Positions 54,221-63,236 of a DNA stretch of 64,000 bases are shown here, piece after piece. Numbering within the stretch: the first letter of the stretch is position 1; each line of letters starts with the position of its first letter. Position numbers and translations under genes: made by a program. The notes under the pieces were generated by a model. The model ran no database searches and was not told the origin of the DNA. It saw only the letters and a program-made list of their open reading frames with translations. Location of the stretch: positions 248,001 through 312,000 of the forward strand of contig NZ_KE384529.1 in the NCBI RefSeq assembly GCF_000426485.1, written 5' to 3'. The DNA is from Indolivaga capnocytophagoides DSM 22835. Lineage in GTDB: Bacteria > Bacteroidota > Bacteroidia > Bacteroidales > Dysgonomonadaceae.

Positions 54221-56392
54221 TTATTTTTTAAGGAAAAGAGTACTATCCCAATTGTATGGGAATGGAATCTTTTTGTAATATTCTAGAGAATGCTTTGGCT
54301 GCTCGTATTTGGCAGGTATAGGCATTTTAGAGTATTGTCCGAAGAACAACAAACAACCGTCTCTCCACCATACAGCTTCATCTTCCTGCAGTTTCAGTAA
54401 AGACTTCACGTGTTCGAAACGTTCTTTATCGATCTTGCCATCAAGTGTATTCCAAATGTTTTCCATTTGCCGAACACCATCAACACCTTTGTAATAATAA
54501 TCGACCATCTCATACCAAAGATACTGCCCCGAAGGCATCTTATAAGTCCACGGAATACGATGGAACCAGAGCAGAAGGTTAACCGGACATGTTTTAGGAT
54601 CATTAAATGTGCTTGCTAAAGGTTCGTGATATTGTCCGACAGCATTGCTGCCTGTTCTTGTACGATCTACCCCAATACTGTCAGTGGTAACTTTATGATA
54701 ATCAAATGCTGTCCATAAAGGGTCATCGTGCCAGGGCTCAGGACCGTTGTGTGTATTGTAATTCATTATGTGATTGAGTCCTAAAGGAGTCATATAATCT
54801 ACGGCAGTCTCCCGTGACATAAGCATTATTTTCTGAATAGGTTTCAAAATACTTTTATCATTCGAAAATGTCATTCTTATCCACTCTTCCGAAAGTTCTA
54901 TGCTTGAGAGATCAGGATTCCATGCCAAACGCCCGAAAGCATGCCAGTTGGCTTGACCAAATAAATGTCCTGTCCAATTAATATCTGTTCCGATATTAGG
55001 AACTCCTGCCATTGCTGATATGCCATGCGTTTTTTTATAATTCTGTAATACTTTTGAGACAGTAGAACCTTTTCCCTTTTCATAAGTGTCGGATTGTAAA
55101 GTTTCTTCGAACAGAGCCCCCAAATAAACCAGATGCCCTGCATGACCGAGATTTTCCTGGGTGATCTGAAATTCAATAGCTAAAGGAGTTTCGGGCATCG
55201 ATCCGAATAAAGGATGAAACGGCTCTCTCGGTTGAAAGTCAATTGCTCCGTTTTTGGGCTGTACAAATACATTTTTATTAAATTTCCCATCAAGAGGTTT
55301 GAATTCATTATATCCATTGATCACTCTGTCTATATCCCGCTCGTTCTGATAAACAAAGGCACGCCAGAAAACAATACCGCCATAAGGTTCGAGAGCTTCA
55401 GCCATCATATTAGCTCCATCGGCATGTGTACGCCCATAATCCTGAGGTCCGGGCTGCCCTTCGGAATTGGCTTTCACCAAAAAACCTCCAAAATCAGGAA
55501 TCAATTGGTATATCTCTTTTACCTTTTCTTTCCACCACTGACGAACTCTAGGGTCGGAAGGGTCTGCTGTAGGCAATCCTCCGATCTCCTTCGGGGCACT
55601 GAAACGGGCAGTAAGGTATATACGTATTCCATAAGGACGAAAAACGTCCGCCAAACCTGACGCCTTGACAAGCCATTCGGTGTTGAGACTTTTTGCATTG
55701 GCATTTACATTATTCAAAACAGCACCATTGATACCGATAGAAGCATTGGTTCTGGCATAATCTATATAACGCGGATCTTTGTATCTCGGAAGACGAGCCC
55801 AATCCCACAATGTATAACCGGCATATCCACGTTCTATTGTACCATCGAGATTGTCCCAATGATCCAAAACCCGGTACTGTAATTTAGGTTCTTCTTTAAT
55901 ATCGAGCTTATTTAATGATAAGTTGGTCTGCATCAACCGTAAGTAATGATATATACCATACAGAATACCAATATCTTCGCGGGCAGCTATAACGGTTATC
56001 CCTTTTCCGTTTACAGTGCAGCTTCGTATAATATAACCTTCGTTATCAAGATTATTTATCTCTGAAACAAATGGCAGTTCCGCTATTACTTTTGATGATG
56101 TGGGAGTGCCAACGATTAAAGTCCCGTTTACTGCTTTATCTGTTTCATTCAGTTCAAGAGCCAACATCCCCTTCAAACCTAATTCCAACTCAGCTTTAGC
56201 TGCTTTAAGCCTATCTGATACGGCAGGAAATACAATATGCCTATTTTTGTCTTTATAGTTATCTATTAATGCAGGGTCTGCGATTTTCACATAACGCAGC
56301 CAAAGATTATAACCGTTTTCGGCTGATGTACCATGATGCCAAAGTAACAACATAAGGAACAAAACGATATAAAATCGTGAAGGTCGATTCAT
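54221..56392 (-). CDS. GH67 alpha-glucuronidase
   Basis: 723 residues with a signal peptide (GTSAEN). The N-terminal domain is followed by the barrel; acid E311 lies in KANSEGQPGP, with D385 (GAIDFQPRE) and E413 (ITQENLG). These are shifted 19-20 residues from E292, D365 and E393 of the Cellvibrio enzyme as I recall it. It removes 4-O-methyl-glucuronic acid from the non-reducing end of xylo-oligosaccharides. First gene of the operon GH67-esterase-susC-susD-GH92-GH97. No xylanase or xylosidase is in the window, so backbone cleavage must be encoded elsewhere if the substrate is xylan. Confidence 0.95.
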   Translation of the reverse strand: MNRPSRFYIVLFLMLLLWHHGTSAENGYNLWLRYVKIADPALIDNYKDKNRHIVFPAVSDRLKAAKAELELGLKGMLALELNETDKAVNGTLIVGTPTSSKVIAELPFVSEINNLDNEGYIIRSCTVNGKGITVIAAREDIGILYGIYHYLRLMQTNLSLNKLDIKEEPKLQYRVLDHWDNLDGTIERGYAGYTLWDWARLPRYKDPRYIDYARTNASIGINGAVLNNVNANAKSLNTEWLVKASGLADVFRPYGIRIYLTARFSAPKEIGGLPTADPSDPRVRQWWKEKVKEIYQLIPDFGGFLVKANSEGQPGPQDYGRTHADGANMMAEALEPYGGIVFWRAFVYQNERDIDRVINGYNEFKPLDGKFNKNVFVQPKNGAIDFQPREPFHPLFGSMPETPLAIEFQITQENLGHAGHLVYLGALFEETLQSDTYEKGKGSTVSKVLQNYKKTHGISAMAGVPNIGTDINWTGHLFGQANWHAFGRLAWNPDLSSIELSEEWIRMTFSNDKSILKPIQKIMLMSRETAVDYMTPLGLNHIMNYNTHNGPEPWHDDPLWTAFDYHKVTTDSIGVDRTRTGSNAVGQYHEPLASTFNDPKTCPVNLLLWFHRIPWTYKMPSGQYLWYEMVDYYYKGVDGVRQMENIWNTLDGKIDKERFEHVKSLLKLQEDEAVWWRDGCLLFFGQYSKMPIPAKYEQPKHSLEYYKKIPFPYNWDSTLFLKK

Positions 56393-56518
56393 AAGGAATT
56401 AAATTATAATGTTAACAAATTCAATAAGCGGATAAAAGACGATAGCATCCGAGTTGCATTGCTTATCCGGATACAATGTTAAGACATTCCTTATTAGTAT
56501 CGTTTTCCTGTATTATAT

Positions 56519-56563
56519 AAAAAGGTATCTTTATTTACATGCGGTAAAAGAAGATACCTTTTT
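56519..56563 (-). terminator. Strong hairpin upstream of the GH67 gene
   Basis: A perfect 13-bp stem (AAAAAGGTATCTT/AAGATACCTTTTT) with an inner TTTAC/GTAAA stem. The minus strand continues TTTTTATATAATA. It lies 127 bases before the GH67 start, so it is either an attenuator in the leader or the end of a small minus-strand RNA. Confidence 0.6.
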
Positions 56564-56762
56564 GGTAATTTAAAGTACCAATATCCATAAACACAGCTTG
56601 CCTCCGAAATTTTATAATTATACCTTTATGGTGTAGAGAAATGTCTCTGTTGGATACAATCAAATTATCAGAATTAACCTCAGATAATTTATCTATACCT
56701 AAAAGACAAATCAAAGGATGAAGCATTTATGAAAAGAAAGCAAGTGAAAAATACATTTTAGG

Positions 56763-56785
56763 TATAACCTTTGTTACCTTTTTCC
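56763..56785 (+). repeat. GTAAC-type intergenic repeat, copy 5
   Basis: TATAACCTTTGTTACC followed by TTTTT, almost identical to the minus-strand copy at 26637-26660. It lies about 137 bases before the HTCS start and points toward it. Confidence 0.5.
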
Positions 56786-56921
56786 GAATAAAACATTGAG
56801 AACTGATTACTGTTGGCTAATTACTGATTTTGTGACTTTTTGAATAAACTAGGATATTCATAAAAGACAATACTCTCAAAAACTGATTTACTTAGATATC
56901 AATAAAGAACCGATTATAAAG

Positions 56922-59900
56922 ATGCAGCAAACCAAATATCTTATAAATAAAGCATATGACTTACTCCTATTCTGTATATATATGCTGGTACACATACAAC
57001 CGGTTGAAGCTTCATTTCATATACAGAAAGCCGATATACCTTTATCGAACAATGCTGTATTATATATCTATCAAGATACAGACGGATATATGTGGATAGG
57101 CACTTATGACGGATTAAATTTATATAACGGACGGGAAGTTATCACATACAGGCACGAACAGAATAATCCATTGTCGCTATGCAGCAATATAATCTATAAG
57201 ATAACATCGGGAGGGAAAGACTATATATGGATATCAACAACCTTGGGGTTAAATAAATTTTCACTCAGAGACAGGGTTATCACAGAATCCTATACACAAT
57301 ATCCGAAACTGACCAATATAGAAACTGACGAAGATGGAAATACATGGATGATTACTAAAGACAATACAATAACGCATTGTATAAACAAGCAAGGAAAGAA
57401 TGAACGTTCCGCCTTTTACAATATACCAATCTCTAATCCTAATATTACGCTGGGAGACATCAATAAAATGTTTTTATACTCGGGTAATGTATGTATCCTA
57501 ACCAATGACGGGCGACTGATGGTCAAGGAACGTTCCGATATAAAAGCCACAAATAAATTCAGAGGAAAAGAGCATAATATCCATGATCGAAGAATAGATA
57601 AGGCTGTGGTTCACTCCGATGCTTTGTACTTTGTCGATATACAAAATAAACTGTACAAATATAATCTTGTTACATCAAAAAAAACATTCATCACAGACCT
57701 GTCTTCTTTTATTGAAGGTGATTCGGGTTTTATTACCCAGATAAAAATATTCAACAGTTGTATTTACATGACTTTTAAGAATTCAGGTTTTATTAAAATT
57801 AATGAAGACGGCTCTATTGACTCCACAAATAAAGGAGGTAAGGGAATACCTATATTCTGTATGTGGCCCGACCGTTATCAGAATCTGTTATGGATAGGGA
57901 GCGATGGTCTGGGTGTTTTACAATATAGAGAAACTTTGCAACAATTTACCCAGACATCATTAGACGATCTGAAATTGATAAACAAGCCAATCAGAGCTAT
58001 TCTCACCGATTCTCTGCATAATCTATGGATCGGAACAAACGGAGACGGCTTACTAAAAATAAAAGACTATGGAAGTAACACTAATATTTTCGAGACTGAT
58101 AAACTTCACCGGTTTACCAGTAATGAAGGTCTAACGGACAATCAGGTTTTCGGATTGGAACGCAGCAAGAGCAAACCTATTTTCTGGATCGGAACAGAAC
58201 GTGGACTTTCTTACTATTCTTATTCGGATAACAAAATCCGTAAAGTAATAAATAATACAAGAAAAAGAGTAGAAAGAATACATTCCATCAAGGAGATTAA
58301 CGACTCTACGCTTTGGGTCTCAACGACCGAATTTGGATTAATAAAATTGACCTTAACACAAAAAGCATCTAACCTGTATATTAAATCGGCAGAAACTCAT
58401 TTATTAAAAGCCGGTAACTTTATCTGTAATGAGATTCACTCAATGAGTTATGATGGACATCAAAATCTCACGATAGGCAGCAGAGGTGGTTATGGCGTGG
58501 CTCAGTTTAATATTCTGAATAATAAGTATCACTTTATGCCTATAAATCAACATGGCGAAAAATCGGCAATGGGTGATGTTCTTTGTGTTTACGAAAGTCA
58601 TGATTCGTCTCTATATATCGGATCCAGCTCTGGTCTGACACAGGTTAGACATCTATCCGGAGATAAGTTACAGGTAAAACAATTCGATAAAAAAAACGGG
58701 ATGATTAACGATATGATTCATGGTATACTCGAAGACAGCGACGGATACATATGGCTCAGTTCAAACAGGGGACTGATAAAATATAATCCCCGAAACGATT
58801 CTTTCTTCAATTTCAGTTCTCCGGCATTATCTATTGTCGAATTTTCGGACGACGCATTCTGGAAATGTCCATATACAAATAATCTGTTTTTTGGGGGAGT
58901 TAATGGCTTGGTATGTATCAACCCAGAAAGAGGCATCCGCACGGAACCTCAAAAGAATACTAAGTTTCACTTTTTCGACATTAAAGTTTCGGGAGAAAGC
59001 TTTCCGCTTAGTAAATTTATAAATCCGAAAACAAAAGCAATAGAAATACCATCAAATATCTCATTCTTTGCGATATCATTTATAGCCATTAATTTCCTGA
59101 GTGATAACAGCTACGAGTATTCTTACAAACTGGAAAACTACAATGATAACTGGATAGACCTTCAGAAGGTCAACGAGGTCAGTTTCATCAATCTGCCTTA
59201 CGGAAAATATACGCTGAAAGTCAAATATAAAAATGATGTGGCGGAAGGAAACGAACAGTTCAAAACAATAGATATAATCAAACTACCGCCTTGGTATTTA
59301 TCCAATACGGCTTATCTGATATATACAGTATTAATTATTTCAATCTGTGGATATATTCTATCCATAGTAAAAAAACAACTGAGAAAAAAACATATACAAT
59401 TAATAAATGATATTGAAAAGAAGAAGAAAAAAGAACTCTTGGAATCGAAAATAAACTTCTTTACCAATATAACCCACGAATTCTTTACCCCTCTGACCTT
59501 GATTAAAGGGATTTGCGAAACATTACGAAATGATAAGCAGTTTACCACTTCAGGATATAGCTCTCATATCGAGACTCTTTACAATAACGCTTCGGATCTG
59601 GAAAAGTTAATCAAAGAAATGCTTACTATAAGGAATCTCGAAAAAGATGAAACATCAGTGTGTATACTTAAAGATATAAATATATCGGAAGTTGTTATTC
59701 GTCTTCTTCAATCATACCGACTAATTGCCCAGAGAGCGGATGTTAATATGGAAGAAAACATAAACAGCAATATTATATGGAACACCGATATCTCGTGCTT
59801 TCAGAAGATAGTGAGCAATTTGGTATCCAACGCCTTCAAATATACACCATCGGGAGGAACAGTCAGAATATCGGTAAAAGCGGACGACCACACTCTCACT

Positions 59901-60971
59901 CTAGAAGTATATAATACGGGAAAAGGTATTGAGCCTTCGAAATTAGAAACGATATTTACCCGGTATAATATTTTGGAAGATGTAGACAGTAATGGATACT
60001 CTCAACTAACGACACGTACTGGTCTTGGTTTATCGATCTGTCATAATATGACTAAACTGCTTGAAGGTAATATCGAGGTCGAAAGTTCTATCGGAGAGTA
60101 TACAGTATTTAGAGTGAGCCTTCCACTCATAACCCCGACAATCAATATATCTAAAGATAGCAAAAATAACACTGAAAATAGCGAAACTCACCTCAGAATA
60201 GTAGAAGATTCATCTCACTATATACTGATAGTTGATGACAATAAGGATATTGTAAGCATGATATCCAATTATATATCGGACTCATATCAGGTGATGAACG
60301 CATATAATGCAGAAGACGCATTAAGAATACTCGAAAAACAAAATATATCTCTGATTATTACAGACATAATGATGCCGGGAAAAGACGGGATAGAACTGAT
60401 CAAAGAGATAAAACAAAATAAGTTTTTAAGATATATACCTCTGATAGTAATCTCAGCCAAAATAACCGATAGCCAACAAGAAGAAGGTATAGTGGCCGGA
60501 GCTGATGTATACCTGACAAAACCGTTCTCCATATCCTTACTGAAATCTCACATAAATAGACTACTGACTCAAAAAGAAGATATTAAAACATATTATCATT
60601 CGCCGGAAAGTGCATATCAGTACACCGATGGTAACCTGCTTCATCAGGATGAAAAAAGCTTCATTGATTCTATTATTTCTATTATAGACCAGAACATTGA
60701 GAGCGAGTTGCTAAGCCCTGATTTCATTGCGGATTCATTACATATGAACAGCCGATCATTATATCGTAAAATAAAGAATATCACCACATTGGCCCCGATG
60801 GATTTTATCAAAGATTACCGTTTTATTAAAGCTGAACGATTATTGATCACAACGAATCTTACTATTCAGGAAATAATGTACAAGGTCGGTATTTCCAATA
60901 AATCATATTTCTATCGCGAATTCTCGAAAAGAAACAATACAACACCCCGTGAATATCGAAAAAAGAAATAA
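56922..60971 (+). CDS. HTCS with two-component propeller sensor (full length)
   Basis: 1349 residues: signal sequence, two seven-bladed propellers made of Reg_prop repeats (YMWIGTYDGLNLYN, LLWIGSDGLGVLQY, NLWIGTNGDGLLKI, FWIGTERGLSYY, YIWLSSNRGLIKYN), a Y_Y_Y domain (about 715-785), a membrane span (about 797-815), histidine kinase with H852, receiver with D1148 (ITDIMMPGKDG) and an AraC HTH. The H-box reads HEFFTPLTL, with Phe where most kinases have Arg. It senses a glycan fragment in the periplasm and activates the divergent GH67 PUL. Confidence 0.95.
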   Translation: MQQTKYLINKAYDLLLFCIYMLVHIQPVEASFHIQKADIPLSNNAVLYIYQDTDGYMWIGTYDGLNLYNGREVITYRHEQNNPLSLCSNIIYKITSGGKDYIWISTTLGLNKFSLRDRVITESYTQYPKLTNIETDEDGNTWMITKDNTITHCINKQGKNERSAFYNIPISNPNITLGDINKMFLYSGNVCILTNDGRLMVKERSDIKATNKFRGKEHNIHDRRIDKAVVHSDALYFVDIQNKLYKYNLVTSKKTFITDLSSFIEGDSGFITQIKIFNSCIYMTFKNSGFIKINEDGSIDSTNKGGKGIPIFCMWPDRYQNLLWIGSDGLGVLQYRETLQQFTQTSLDDLKLINKPIRAILTDSLHNLWIGTNGDGLLKIKDYGSNTNIFETDKLHRFTSNEGLTDNQVFGLERSKSKPIFWIGTERGLSYYSYSDNKIRKVINNTRKRVERIHSIKEINDSTLWVSTTEFGLIKLTLTQKASNLYIKSAETHLLKAGNFICNEIHSMSYDGHQNLTIGSRGGYGVAQFNILNNKYHFMPINQHGEKSAMGDVLCVYESHDSSLYIGSSSGLTQVRHLSGDKLQVKQFDKKNGMINDMIHGILEDSDGYIWLSSNRGLIKYNPRNDSFFNFSSPALSIVEFSDDAFWKCPYTNNLFFGGVNGLVCINPERGIRTEPQKNTKFHFFDIKVSGESFPLSKFINPKTKAIEIPSNISFFAISFIAINFLSDNSYEYSYKLENYNDNWIDLQKVNEVSFINLPYGKYTLKVKYKNDVAEGNEQFKTIDIIKLPPWYLSNTAYLIYTVLIISICGYILSIVKKQLRKKHIQLINDIEKKKKKELLESKINFFTNITHEFFTPLTLIKGICETLRNDKQFTTSGYSSHIETLYNNASDLEKLIKEMLTIRNLEKDETSVCILKDINISEVVIRLLQSYRLIAQRADVNMEENINSNIIWNTDISCFQKIVSNLVSNAFKYTPSGGTVRISVKADDHTLTLEVYNTGKGIEPSKLETIFTRYNILEDVDSNGYSQLTTRTGLGLSICHNMTKLLEGNIEVESSIGEYTVFRVSLPLITPTINISKDSKNNTENSETHLRIVEDSSHYILIVDDNKDIVSMISNYISDSYQVMNAYNAEDALRILEKQNISLIITDIMMPGKDGIELIKEIKQNKFLRYIPLIVISAKITDSQQEEGIVAGADVYLTKPFSISLLKSHINRLLTQKEDIKTYYHSPESAYQYTDGNLLHQDEKSFIDSIISIIDQNIESELLSPDFIADSLHMNSRSLYRKIKNITTLAPMDFIKDYRFIKAERLLITTNLTIQEIMYKVGISNKSYFYREFSKRNNTTPREYRKKK

Positions 60972-60999
60972 AATCTGTATAAACCTCATATCTTGTCAA

Positions 61000-61036
61000 A
61001 AAATGAGGATATACACAAAACGTATATCCTCATTTT
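61000..61036. terminator. Bidirectional terminator after the HTCS
   Basis: A perfect 15-bp stem (AAAATGAGGATATAC/GTATATCCTCATTTT) with 7-base loop, between convergent stop codons at 60971 and 61048. T runs occur on both strands. Confidence 0.9.
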
Positions 61037-61047
61037 ATCCTTTTACA

Positions 61048-61977
61048 TCAATTAATTCTTTGCGCGGAAAGTTTATCCAAGCAGAAATAAGCAGCAGTAT
61101 TCATACCCCAAGTAGGATCTGAATCAGATGATGCCATCTGAAACAGTAAATACTTCACATTACCTAAAGCCGCCAACTGAGCTGTATTCACTGTAATCCA
61201 GAGATTTGACTGAGTTAGAGTTCCACCGATATTTTTAGCTAAACTCACTGTTACTTTATTAGTTGTTACCGTATTATCAGCCTTCACACCATAAATATAC
61301 AGATCAAAATAATCTCCGGAGATATTCAAAGGACGAGCAAATCCGTCTCCTGACAGGTTACCATAATAAGGCCATGGATGATTAGCTATTCTTAAGCCTT
61401 TAATCTGATAAGTTCCTGTATTTCCTATCTTTATCCAGTTAGAATAAGTGGATTCGGTAAAAGCCTGTCCTCCGGGATTCTTCGGATCTTTATAACTCGA
61501 CCAGTATGCTACAATAAACGGTGCACCCGAAGTTCCAGGTTTTCCGGGAACAACAGAACCCGCAGTATTTACCCCACTACCGGGCATACAACCCCATTGA
61601 TGAGCAACCCAACCGTCAGAACTACCTGGAGCTCCATAATTGGTAATATCATTTACATTAGAAACAGTAAATCCATCCCAATAACTATATTGATCAAACA
61701 TAGAACTATGGGAAAATGTAAAAATATCACTAACCACGTTGGTATTAGGAGTATAAGTATTCGCCCAATATTTACCTCCGGTAGTAGTAATACCTCCTGT
61801 CAACTGATCATCCAATAGATTTAGTGTCGTAGTAGAGCCGACTGCCGGATCCGAAACACTGGTCAATGATGTTCTTAAAGAAATAGAACCATCATCGGTA
61901 CTCTCAAAATCGCTGCTACAAGAAGAGACCAGCCCCAATAGCAAACTCGTTGCGAAAAAATAAAATGCTTTTTTCAT
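61048..61977 (-). CDS. DUF4465-type surface lipoprotein
   Basis: 309 residues with lipobox VSSC then SSDFESTDD, a surface-export signal. The body is a beta-sandwich with motifs of the DUF4465 family: FTFSHSSMFDQYSYWDGFTVSN, GWVAHQWGC, GLRIANHPWPYYGNLSGDGFARPL, GDYFDLYIYG and the end MNTAAYFCLDKL. From memory, related proteins lie beside B12-uptake genes in Bacteroides and may bind corrinoids at the surface. No such transporter is in the window, so this is a suggestion only. It is the last gene of a minus-strand unit with two surface proteins. Confidence 0.75.
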   Translation of the reverse strand: MKKAFYFFATSLLLGLVSSCSSDFESTDDGSISLRTSLTSVSDPAVGSTTTLNLLDDQLTGGITTTGGKYWANTYTPNTNVVSDIFTFSHSSMFDQYSYWDGFTVSNVNDITNYGAPGSSDGWVAHQWGCMPGSGVNTAGSVVPGKPGTSGAPFIVAYWSSYKDPKNPGGQAFTESTYSNWIKIGNTGTYQIKGLRIANHPWPYYGNLSGDGFARPLNISGDYFDLYIYGVKADNTVTTNKVTVSLAKNIGGTLTQSNLWITVNTAQLAALGNVKYLLFQMASSDSDPTWGMNTAAYFCLDKLSAQRIN

Positions 61978-62003
61978 GTTTTAATAATTTTGTTTGTGTA
62001 ATA

Positions 62004-62020
62004 AATAGGTCTGAAACCTT
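62004..62020. repeat. AGGTC-nnn-GACCT palindromic repeat, copy 3
   Basis: AATAGGTCTGAAACCTT, preceded by TGTGTAATA as at 7171-7179. It spans the stop codon of the 62019-63236 gene and the start of the gap to the DUF4465 gene. Confidence 0.45.
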
Positions 62021-63236
62021 ATTGGTCTTCAGATATGAGGTTTATATCTTTTGCAGATTTAAATATCGAAGTCAGATATCCCCAATCTCCAATGGCACTA
62101 AATGTGGGTACATATACTTTTATAAAATCAACTCCCGGTAAATAAACTTTATTACCATCCTTGTCTACAGCCCAGCTTATATCAATGCGGGAATCCTTTA
62201 TACCTCCGTATCCCCATTCAAAAGTTCCTACATTCCATGAAGACTGGTCTCCATCGCTGATATCTTTGATGGGAATAGCCAATTTAGTACCTTTTAAAGT
62301 ATAACTATCAGGCTTCCATGCCGGATAATAATCTGTACCTACACCAAATGAAGTCTGTGTTATATATCCTGTTTCATTCTTATTAGACGACCATTTCAAG
62401 TACTGAGTATCGTACTCCCAATCGTGGATTCCTGCAACAGGTTCTTTTCCTGCATCCGGTCTGAAATAAGTTATTTCATAGTTTCTAATAGTTGTAGATT
62501 TATGGTGTTCGCTTCCTGCTATTTCATACCATTCATCAGCATCTGCTATTCCATTTTTATTTGCATCATAGGCAACCATCACAACAACCGGAGTATTGAA
62601 TTTTTTTACATCCGCGAGAGATCCATCCATTTCTATAAGTAAATCACGTTGGTTATACGTGTTAATAACAGTATGATCGAATTTTGTAATAACATATCCA
62701 CCGAAGTTTCCTAAATAAATACCCATATCATTTGTCATTGCGTCTTGAGCTTGAGCCAGAACATCGGCTTCATCAACAGCAAATATTCCACCCCACGATA
62801 AAGAAAAATCAGGAGCCGGAGAATACTCAATCACAGTCCCTGCAATGTTTGAGTAGTTATTATCATCTGTTGATACAGAAACTGATGTCGATGCTTTTTT
62901 GGAGGTCTCACCACAGGCAACAGTTAAGCTTACATCATATTTTCCTGATCGAGGAGAAATAAACTTCAACACCTTTTGATCGCTAATAACAGAATCTTTG
63001 TCATTCGAGGTAATAGACCAGGTATATGATACTTCGAGATTATCTGCGTTCTTAATATCTATATCAGGATTAATTTCTACGACACTATACCTTCCGGTTT
63101 CAAAAGATGCGGTAAGATTTATATCAATACTTGGAACAGCAATCGGCGGAACAACAGGATCATCATCGTCACTACTACAAGCATATACAAATACAAAAGG
63201 TACTAACAAAAGTGTATATCGAATATATTTTTTCAT
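62019..63236 (-). CDS. PKD-domain surface lipoprotein
   Basis: 405 residues with lipobox VYAC then SSDDDDP, a strong surface-export signal. Residues about 35-125 form a PKD/Ig-like domain (YTWSITSNDK, GKYDVSLTVACG). The C-terminal module (about 130-395) has ITKFDHTVIN, a calcium-loop-like YDANKNGIADADEWYEI, and WAVDKDGNKVYLPGVDFIKVY. The same module is in the next gene. Function is unknown; ligand binding at the surface is likely. Its ATG overlaps the upstream stop codon by 4 bases (ATGA), so translation is coupled. Confidence 0.75.
   Translation of the reverse strand: MKKYIRYTLLLVPFVFVYACSSDDDDPVVPPIAVPSIDINLTASFETGRYSVVEINPDIDIKNADNLEVSYTWSITSNDKDSVISDQKVLKFISPRSGKYDVSLTVACGETSKKASTSVSVSTDDNNYSNIAGTVIEYSPAPDFSLSWGGIFAVDEADVLAQAQDAMTNDMGIYLGNFGGYVITKFDHTVINTYNQRDLLIEMDGSLADVKKFNTPVVVMVAYDANKNGIADADEWYEIAGSEHHKSTTIRNYEITYFRPDAGKEPVAGIHDWEYDTQYLKWSSNKNETGYITQTSFGVGTDYYPAWKPDSYTLKGTKLAIPIKDISDGDQSSWNVGTFEWGYGGIKDSRIDISWAVDKDGNKVYLPGVDFIKVYVPTFSAIGDWGYLTSIFKSAKDINLISEDQ

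Larger units (their letters stand above)
56393..56921. other. Divergent control region of the GH67 PUL and its HTCS
   Basis: 529 bases. Elements seen: an inverted repeat CGGATAA/TTATCCG (56429-56435, 56463-56469) before GH67, a strong hairpin (56519-56563) and the GTAAC-type repeat (56763-56785) before the HTCS. A 63-codon minus-strand ORF (56535-56726) overlaps the hairpin and has no protein-like features. Confidence 0.5.

Noticed and set aside
56535-56726. 63-codon minus-strand ORF between GH67 and the HTCS
   Set aside because: It overlaps the strong hairpin at 56519-56563; no recognisable motif or signal.
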